Assembly (NCBI RefSeq): GCF_002119685.1
Contig: NZ_CP021108.1
Location: 5,394,001-5,458,000, forward strand
Source: Bordetella genomosp. 8
GTDB lineage: Bacteria > Pseudomonadota > Gammaproteobacteria > Burkholderiales > Burkholderiaceae_B
Reading direction: 5' to 3'
Length of the DNA stretch: 64,000 nucleotides
The notes beneath the pieces were generated by a model. The model was not told where the DNA came from. It worked only from the letters and a program-made list of their open reading frames with translations, and did no database searches. Made by a program: the position numbers and the translations under genes. Position 1 is the stretch's first letter, and each line of letters opens with the position of its first letter. Positions 58,510 through 64,000 of the stretch are shown piece by piece.

Positions 58510-60264
58510 TCACGCATCGGCGGCCGTCATCGCCAGATACCCTTCCACCCCCGCGAGCACCGTCTCCGTCTGCACGGCATGCGCGAAACGGAACGCATCG
58601 CCATACACCGTCTCGTCCGGGAATTCGGATATCAGTACCAGGGGCACATCCTCGCCCACGCCTTCGGTGCGTTGCACCGGAATCCCATGCATCACATCGA
58701 CATTGCGTTGCAGCGCATGCGTTTCGAACATGCGGAGCTGGCGCGCGTTGTATTCGACCAGTCCCGGCACGCGTTCCGCAAGCCGAGCCGTGACATGGGA
58801 GAGCAGCGTATTCGCCTCGTCCAGCCAGCCGGGATGATGCCGCATGACCAGGAAAAAGCCCTTGGGCACCGTCCACAGCTCGAAGCTGCGCGGCAGATAG
58901 CCGGACAGGGGACGCGTCCACTCATGCGCGGGATAGCCGTGCAGATTGATATGCAACTCGGCCCTGCTGATCTCGTAAGCCTTGCGGCGCGCCTCGCGCT
59001 CGTACCAGGGCGCGCGCTCGCGATACGCCAGGTCATCGCCCAGCGCGGAATAGCGCGCCGCGTGCGACATATGGCGCGGATTGTGCTGGCACAACTCACG
59101 ATGCAGCGCATAACCGTCGGGATTTTCGGACGCGAACAGAACGAAATGCGCCCCCGGCTGGTCTTTCAGTACCTGGGCCGCGCGCAAGGCGCCGACCACG
59201 CCAGACGTCTCGTTGGCATGCTGGCCGCCCGAGATCACGACCGGCTTGTTCGCACCCTTGACGTAGGTACAGAGCACCGGCCTGCCCTGCCGCGTGCGCG
59301 CCGTGTAGGGCTCTCCACCGATCAGCGCCATCTCGTGCGCGATGCGCCCGAACGACAGCGCGCCATCCACCTGGTCCAGCGGCGTCCCCGTGCCATCCGG
59401 CGTCGTCGCGACCACCGCCGGGAACGGCTTCAGCTCGACCCGCACGCGCGCCGGCCCATCCACGCGCCGGACGTCCGGCACGATCTGGCCCGGCTGCAGG
59501 CCGCGATTGCCGAGCGGACGCCCGGAATGGCGCTGGAAAATCTCCAGCAGGCCGAAATACAGGTCTTCATGCAGCGCCTCGACCGTGCTGATGACGTCGT
59601 CGTGATAATGCAGGTCGCGCTCGATGGCGGGGATGTCGACCCGGATGTCCAGCCGTTCGAAATACGGTTCCTTGTCGCCCCACGCATGGGCACGCACCGC
59701 GCCGACGATCTCGTCGAACACCTGCGCGAATTCCGTTGCCCTGGCCTCGTCGATTTCCACGCCGTCCGTGCGCCCTTCGACGCGCACCCAGCCGGTCGGC
59801 GACAGGTTCACCACGCCAGCGTGGTCCTCGGCGACGCGATTCGGCGCGAACACGCGCGCGGTTTCCGTGCGGCCATCGGCATAGGTCAGCGTCACCTCAT
59901 AGTGCAGGTCCGCATCGCCGGCCACGAATTCCAGGTCCGCATCGCCCAGCATGCCAGCCAGGGGATAGGCTTCCAGCGTGAAACGGCGCTGCACCGCCTC
60001 TTGCCGCACGGGGTAGCGCACCGCCACGGATTCCAGGCCATCGCGGTCCACTTCCTCCAGGAAGAAATGCACCAGCGGCTTGTAGGCGCTGCGAAACACA
60101 GCCGTCACGCCCGCGGCCGCCAGACGGCGCTCCGCCGCGCGCCGGGCGGTTTCGTCTTCGAACAGCCAGGCCTGCACGCGCGCGCCGCGGTATTCCTCCG
60201 CCGAAAACTCGCGCACCCAGTCATCCAGCGTGCGGTCGATCACCCTGTCCAGCAAAACAGTCAT
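58510..60264 (-). CDS. M14-family zinc carboxypeptidase-like protein
   Basis: A 584-residue protein whose C-terminal half is an M14 peptidase domain: HxxE zinc motif GGQHANETSGV, SENPDGY and the third ligand in ELHINLHGYP, with a late Glu in LISEFPDETVYG as likely base. The N-terminal 280 residues form an extra domain of unknown type. No signal peptide is seen, so it is probably cytoplasmic. It lies three bases after the permease gene of a peptide transporter and probably cleaves the imported peptide or acyl-amino acid. Confidence 0.86.
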   Translation of the reverse strand: MTVLLDRVIDRTLDDWVREFSAEEYRGARVQAWLFEDETARRAAERRLAAAGVTAVFRSAYKPLVHFFLEEVDRDGLESVAVRYPVRQEAVQRRFTLEAYPLAGMLGDADLEFVAGDADLHYEVTLTYADGRTETARVFAPNRVAEDHAGVVNLSPTGWVRVEGRTDGVEIDEARATEFAQVFDEIVGAVRAHAWGDKEPYFERLDIRVDIPAIERDLHYHDDVISTVEALHEDLYFGLLEIFQRHSGRPLGNRGLQPGQIVPDVRRVDGPARVRVELKPFPAVVATTPDGTGTPLDQVDGALSFGRIAHEMALIGGEPYTARTRQGRPVLCTYVKGANKPVVISGGQHANETSGVVGALRAAQVLKDQPGAHFVLFASENPDGYALHRELCQHNPRHMSHAARYSALGDDLAYRERAPWYEREARRKAYEISRAELHINLHGYPAHEWTRPLSGYLPRSFELWTVPKGFFLVMRHHPGWLDEANTLLSHVTARLAERVPGLVEYNARQLRMFETHALQRNVDVMHGIPVQRTEGVGEDVPLVLISEFPDETVYGDAFRFAHAVQTETVLAGVEGYLAMTAADA

Positions 60265-60267
60265 GGC

Positions 60268-61131
60268 TTATACCTTTCCAGTCGGATCCAGGCGATCCCG
60301 TAGCCAATCACCCAGCAGGTTCAATCCCAATACGGTCAGCATGATGGCCAGGCCAGGAAACACACTGACCCACCACGCGGTCTGCAGATAAGTACGCCCA
60401 TCGGCCAGCATCCCGCCCCAGCTGGGTATGGTCGGATCCACGCCCAGGCCCAGGAAGGTCAGGCTGCTTTCCAGCAGGATGTTGGTCGCGACGTTCAGCG
60501 CCATCAGGATGATCAGCGGCCCCAACAGGTTCGGCACGATGTGATGCCGCATCATGGCCACGTCGCGCACGCCGAAGGCCCGCGCGGCCTGCACGAACTC
60601 GCGCTCCCGCAGGGCCAGCACCTGCCCTCGCACCAGGCGCGCGTACTGCACCCACTGCGAGATCACCATGAAGAAAATCACGTTGAACAGCCCACCGCCC
60701 AGGATGGAGATGAAGGTAATCGCCACCAGGATGAAGGGCAGCGCCAGCTGCACGTCGGCGAAGCGCATCACGATCACGTCCCAGAACCCGCGGTAATACC
60801 CGGCGATCAAGCCCATCACGGTGCCGAGCAGCGCGCCGAAGATCACGGATACGAAGCCGGCGGTGAGCGAGATCTGACCGCCCACCACCACGCGCGCCAG
60901 CACATCCCGGCCCAGCGGATCGGTGCCCAGCACGTGCGCCAGGCTCTGGAACGGCGGCGTCAGGCGCGCGGACAGGTCCATGGCCTCGCCGCCGTCGGGA
61001 AAGAGCCAGCCGGACAGCAGCACGGCCAGCACCACCGCCGCGGTCAGCACCACGCCCATCACGAATTCCAGCGAGCGGAAGCGGTTGCGCGAGCGGCGCT
61101 TGCCCGCGCCTTCGGTCAGCGTCGTTTGCAT
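60268..61131 (-). CDS. Peptide ABC transporter permease, DppC type
   Basis: A 287-residue inner-membrane protein with an N-terminal helix, the DppC marker HVLGTDPLGRDVLARVVVGGQISL and an EAA-like loop (FVQAARAFGVRDVAMMRHHIVPNLLGPLI). It is four bases from the DppB-type gene. Confidence 0.93.
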   Translation of the reverse strand: MQTTLTEGAGKRRSRNRFRSLEFVMGVVLTAAVVLAVLLSGWLFPDGGEAMDLSARLTPPFQSLAHVLGTDPLGRDVLARVVVGGQISLTAGFVSVIFGALLGTVMGLIAGYYRGFWDVIVMRFADVQLALPFILVAITFISILGGGLFNVIFFMVISQWVQYARLVRGQVLALREREFVQAARAFGVRDVAMMRHHIVPNLLGPLIILMALNVATNILLESSLTFLGLGVDPTIPSWGGMLADGRTYLQTAWWVSVFPGLAIMLTVLGLNLLGDWLRDRLDPTGKV

Positions 61132-61135
61132 AGGT

Positions 61136-62059
61136 TCAGCGGATGCGGATGCGCGGATCGACGATGCCGTAGGCGATGTCGACCAGCAGGTTGACGATGA
61201 TGATGACCAGCGCCAGCACGGTCACCGCGCCCTGCAGCACCGGATAGTCGCGTGCCGCGATGGCGTCGAAGGCCAGTGTGCCCATGCCCGGCCAGTTGAA
61301 GACTTTCTCGATCACGACGATGCCGCCGATCAGCCCGCCGAACTGCAGGCCGATATAGGTGATCAGGGGAATCGAGCAATTGCGCAGCGCGTGCTTGTAC
61401 AGCACCACGCGTTCGCGCAAGCCCTTGCTGCGCGCCACCATCACGTATTGCGCCGACAAGGTCTCCAGCATGGTCGTGCGCACCAGCCGCACGTTCGTTG
61501 CGCTCAGGATCACGCCCATGGTCAGGGCCGGCATGATCAGGCTGACGGGTCCGTCCCAACCCGACGGTGGCAGCAGCGGGAAGGTGATGGACAGGAGCAG
61601 CACCAGCATCAATGCCAGCCAGAAGTTCGGAAAGGACAGGCCCACCAGCGACAGTATGCGTATCGCCTGGTCCGCGGCCTTGCCCTTGTGCACGGCGGCG
61701 TGCACGCCCAGCGGGATGGAAACCACCAGGGACAGTGCCAGCGACACGAAGGCCAGCAACAGCGTGGCCGGCAAGGCATCGCCGATCAGGTGCCCAACCG
61801 ACGTCCCGCCCATGAAGCTGCGCCCGAAGTCGCCGGTCACGATGCCATGCATGTACGACAGGTATTGCACGTAGAACGGCCGGTTCAGGCCCAGCGCCTG
61901 GCGGATGTTCTGCAGGTCCTGCTCGGTGACGCTGCCCGCGCCCTGGCTGAGCATGATGGCGGGATCGCCGGTCATGCGCACGGCCCAGGAAACGAGCAGC
62001 GTGACCGCGACGATCACGAAGACCGCCTGCAGGACGCGCTTGATCAAAAAGCCGATCAT
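61136..62059 (-). CDS. Peptide ABC transporter permease, DppB type
   Basis: A 307-residue inner-membrane protein with six helices, starting MIGFLIKRVLQAVFVIVAVTLLVSWAVRMTGDPA, and an EAA-like loop (YVMVARSKGLRERVVLYKHALRNCSIPLI). Both features are typical of DppB/OppB. It follows the binding-protein gene by four bases. Confidence 0.93.
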   Translation of the reverse strand: MIGFLIKRVLQAVFVIVAVTLLVSWAVRMTGDPAIMLSQGAGSVTEQDLQNIRQALGLNRPFYVQYLSYMHGIVTGDFGRSFMGGTSVGHLIGDALPATLLLAFVSLALSLVVSIPLGVHAAVHKGKAADQAIRILSLVGLSFPNFWLALMLVLLLSITFPLLPPSGWDGPVSLIMPALTMGVILSATNVRLVRTTMLETLSAQYVMVARSKGLRERVVLYKHALRNCSIPLITYIGLQFGGLIGGIVVIEKVFNWPGMGTLAFDAIAARDYPVLQGAVTVLALVIIIVNLLVDIAYGIVDPRIRIR

Positions 62060-62063
62060 CGCT

Positions 62064-63593
62064 TCAATCGACGCTGGCGTCGACGAAACGGAAGCGGATG
62101 TCGCCAGGCACGCTCAGGTTCTTCACGCGCTTGTTGATGCCCACCACGGTATCCAGCGCATACAAGGGCATTTCCAGCGCGTTGTCCGCCACATAGGCCG
62201 CGATCTCACGCAAGGTCTCCTGCCGCTCATCGACCTTGTAGGTGTTGCGTTGGGCTTCGAGCATGGCGTCCAGCTTGGCGTCCTTGTCGTAGGGATTCCA
62301 TTTCTGGCCGGAGTGGTACATCAGGTAGGCGGTGTTGTCGTAGTCGTACGTCCAGCCGCCCCAGTACATCTGCCACATCTCGCCCGTCTTGCCCTGCGGG
62401 ATGATGTCGTTGATCAGCACCGGGGTTTCGTAGGGCTTGATGGTCGTCTTGATGCCCACGCCCTGCAGATAGCCGGCGATGGCCTGCGCCACTTCGCGGA
62501 ACTGCGAGTCGCTGCCGCGGATATCCAGCTGGATCGCCGCGCCCGGCTTGACGCCGGCCTTGGCCAGCAGCTTCTTGGCTTCCGCCGGGCTGAAGGGCAG
62601 CGGCTTGAGCGCCGGATCGTAGCCGAACGACAGATCGCCCTGGAAACTGGCGATGGGCTTGGCGTAGCCCAGCAGCAACTGCTTGATGATGGCATCGCGA
62701 TCGACCGCCATGATCAGCGCGCGCCGCACGTCGCGATCCTTGGTGATGCCGCGCGACGTGTCGTAGCGCGCCACGACCGTACCGGGGCCGCTGGTGCTGA
62801 CGATGGTGGCGTTGCTGGACTTCTTGATGGTGTCGACCAAACCCAGCGGAACGGCGGTGGCGATGTCCACGCGGCCGGCCTGCAGCTCGGCCACCTGCGT
62901 GGCCGGCTCGGCGATGAAGCGGTACACCACCTGGTCCAGCTTGGGCTTGCCGCCCCAGTACTCGTCATTGCGCGCCAGCGTCAGGCTGATCTTGGGCTTG
63001 TACTCCACGAACTTGAACGGCCCCGTGCCCACCGGGTGCTCATTGAAATAGGCGTCGCCCTTCTCCTGGATGTACTTGGGCGGCACGATCATGCCGCCAT
63101 AGCCGGCGAGCTTGGTCAGGATGACGGGGTCGGGCCGCTTCATCATGAAATCGACCGTGTGCGCATCCACCACCACCACCTTGTCGATGGAGTTGTAGTT
63201 GGATTGCTGCGGACCCTTCGCGCCTTCCGCGCCCAGCAGGCGGTCGAAGGTGAACTTGACCGCGTTCGCGTCGAACGGCTCGCCGTCGTGGAACTTGACG
63301 TTCTCGCGCAGCTTGAAGCGGATGCGCGTGTCGTTGTCCAGGAATTCCCAGCTGGTGGCCAGCCCCGGCTGCAGCTTCATGTCCGCGCCGCGCATCGTCA
63401 GGCCGTCGTACAGATTGCTGCCCACCGATCCCCACCAGGTCACGAAGGTGTCGATGGGGTCCCAGCTGCCGGCGTCCTGGGTGATGGCGACGTTCAGCGT
63501 GCCGGCGGCATGCGCCGGTGCGGCAGCGGCCAGCGCGCCGCCGATGGCGAGCGCCGCGCCAAGCGCGCGGGCGGTCTTGGTGAAGGTAAACAT
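62064..63593 (-). CDS. Peptide ABC transporter substrate-binding protein, family 5
   Basis: A 509-residue periplasmic protein with signal peptide MFTFTKTARALGAALAIGGALAAAAPAHA. It has family 5 features: LNVAITQDAGSWDPIDTFV, KFHDGEPFDANAVKFTFDR and GPFKFVEYKPKISLTLARNDEYWGGKPKLDQVVYRFI. GGAGG precedes ATG 63593. The associated M14 enzyme suggests short peptides or N-acyl amino acids as ligand. Confidence 0.92.
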   Translation of the reverse strand: MFTFTKTARALGAALAIGGALAAAAPAHAAGTLNVAITQDAGSWDPIDTFVTWWGSVGSNLYDGLTMRGADMKLQPGLATSWEFLDNDTRIRFKLRENVKFHDGEPFDANAVKFTFDRLLGAEGAKGPQQSNYNSIDKVVVVDAHTVDFMMKRPDPVILTKLAGYGGMIVPPKYIQEKGDAYFNEHPVGTGPFKFVEYKPKISLTLARNDEYWGGKPKLDQVVYRFIAEPATQVAELQAGRVDIATAVPLGLVDTIKKSSNATIVSTSGPGTVVARYDTSRGITKDRDVRRALIMAVDRDAIIKQLLLGYAKPIASFQGDLSFGYDPALKPLPFSPAEAKKLLAKAGVKPGAAIQLDIRGSDSQFREVAQAIAGYLQGVGIKTTIKPYETPVLINDIIPQGKTGEMWQMYWGGWTYDYDNTAYLMYHSGQKWNPYDKDAKLDAMLEAQRNTYKVDERQETLREIAAYVADNALEMPLYALDTVVGINKRVKNLSVPGDIRFRFVDASVD

Positions 63594-63658
63594 GAGCGCC
63601 TCCAGGGACGTTGGGTTCGTCGATGACGATAAGGGAAAAAGTGCGCGCGCCATGGTCG

Positions 63659-64000
63659 TCAGGCAGCCTGGGCCACCAGGTGCCCCGGCGCGACTTCGAT
63701 CAAGGGCACGATCGGCGGCGCGTCGCCGACGCGGCGCACCGGACTGGGGATTTCTCCCGCGATCAGCGTGGTATCGATGTGCCGCCCCGGCTCGGCCACG
63801 GGCACCGCCGCGAGCAGCTTGCGTGTGTAGGGATGCCGCGGCGTTTCGAAGATGTCGCGCCGCCGGCCCATCTCGACGATCTGGCCCAGGTACATGACGG
63901 CGACACGGTGGCTGACCTTCTCCACCACCGCCATGTCATGCGTGATGAACAGGTACGACAGCCGGCGATCCTTCTGCAGGTCCATCAGCAGGTTCAGGAT
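63659..64000 (-). CDS. Peptide ABC transporter ATPase, C-terminal end (partial)
   Basis: The gene runs off the right edge; 113 codons are visible. The H-loop [28 protein letters not shown] and the family tail [17 protein letters not shown] are typical of DppD/DppF/OppD ATPases. Walker A and B lie outside the window. It is upstream of the binding-protein gene in the same direction and probably part of the same operon. Confidence 0.92.
   Translation of the reverse strand: MLNLLMDLQKDRRLSYLFITHDMAVVEKVSHRVAVMYLGQIVEMGRRRDIFETPRHPYTRKLLAAVPVAEPGRHIDTTLIAGEIPSPVRRVGDAPPIVPLIEVAPGHLVAQAA

Overview
The window is GC-rich, tightly packed DNA from a betaproteobacterium, most likely Alcaligenaceae (Bordetella/Achromobacter type). 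The main reasons are five Bug (TctC-like) solute receptors without obvious TctA/TctB partners, many LysR, TetR and LuxR regulators, and long catabolic operons joined by ATGA or one-base stop/start overlaps. The assignment rests on gene content and style only; no 16S rRNA or other marker gene is present.

Layout, left to right. 1-4.2 kb: the end of a non-ribosomal peptide synthetase (adenylation tail, carrier, thioesterase), a Bcr/CflA exporter and an amidase. 4.2-9.9 kb: an exported lyase of the argininosuccinate-lyase/fumarase fold, a YcaQ-like glycosylase, small unknown proteins, a YbhB/PEBP protein, and a PAS-LuxR regulator divergent from a cupin. 10-16.4 kb: a CoA-thioester operon (SDR, DUF35 protein, thiolase-like protein lacking the nucleophilic Cys, two-subunit CoA-transferase, Bug receptor, PcaB-like lyase) closed by a 21-bp hairpin. 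16.5-19.1 kb: small membrane proteins and a hemerythrin-like protein around a G-rich heptad repeat.

19.1-29.9 kb: a minus-strand operon under a TetR-family regulator, with a near-perfect RutR-type operator. It carries a ferredoxin reductase, an amidohydrolase, a complete ABC importer, an FAD oxidase, a CocE-type hydrolase, a creatininase-family protein, an isochorismatase-fold hydrolase and a cupin, and looks like uptake and ring opening of a cyclic amide or pyrimidine-like compound. 30-34 kb: PRPP synthase, a beta-CASP metallo-hydrolase and a thymidine/AMP phosphorylase-family enzyme behind an FNR-like box. 34-38.7 kb: a CocE hydrolase and an orphan peptide-type binding protein divergent from a LysR gene. 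38.8-51 kb: a long minus-strand operon (citryl-CoA-lyase-like protein, two acyl-CoA dehydrogenases, dienelactone hydrolase, CaiB transferase, enolase-superfamily enzyme, MaoC, CoA ligase, three Bug receptors), probably controlled by the LysR gene at its end through a dyad at 51082-51098.

51.1-57.6 kb: a FrnE-like protein, a frameshifted BrnA-like antitoxin gene, a TumA-like HTH gene, then a compact island between a 25-bp copy of the 3' end of tRNA-Ser(GGA) and the intact tRNA gene. The island holds a C5-cytosine methyltransferase with an apparently leaderless promoter, facing a two-gene operon of a ParB/Srx-domain protein and a possible PD-(D/E)XK protein, plus a frameshifted SRAP gene. No integrase is visible; paired ATAACAAC repeats lie inside both ends. 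This three-gene module is the best candidate here for an undescribed restriction or defence system. 57.8-64 kb: a Cys-less isochorismatase-fold protein, an M14 peptidase and a Dpp-type peptide ABC transporter running off the right edge.
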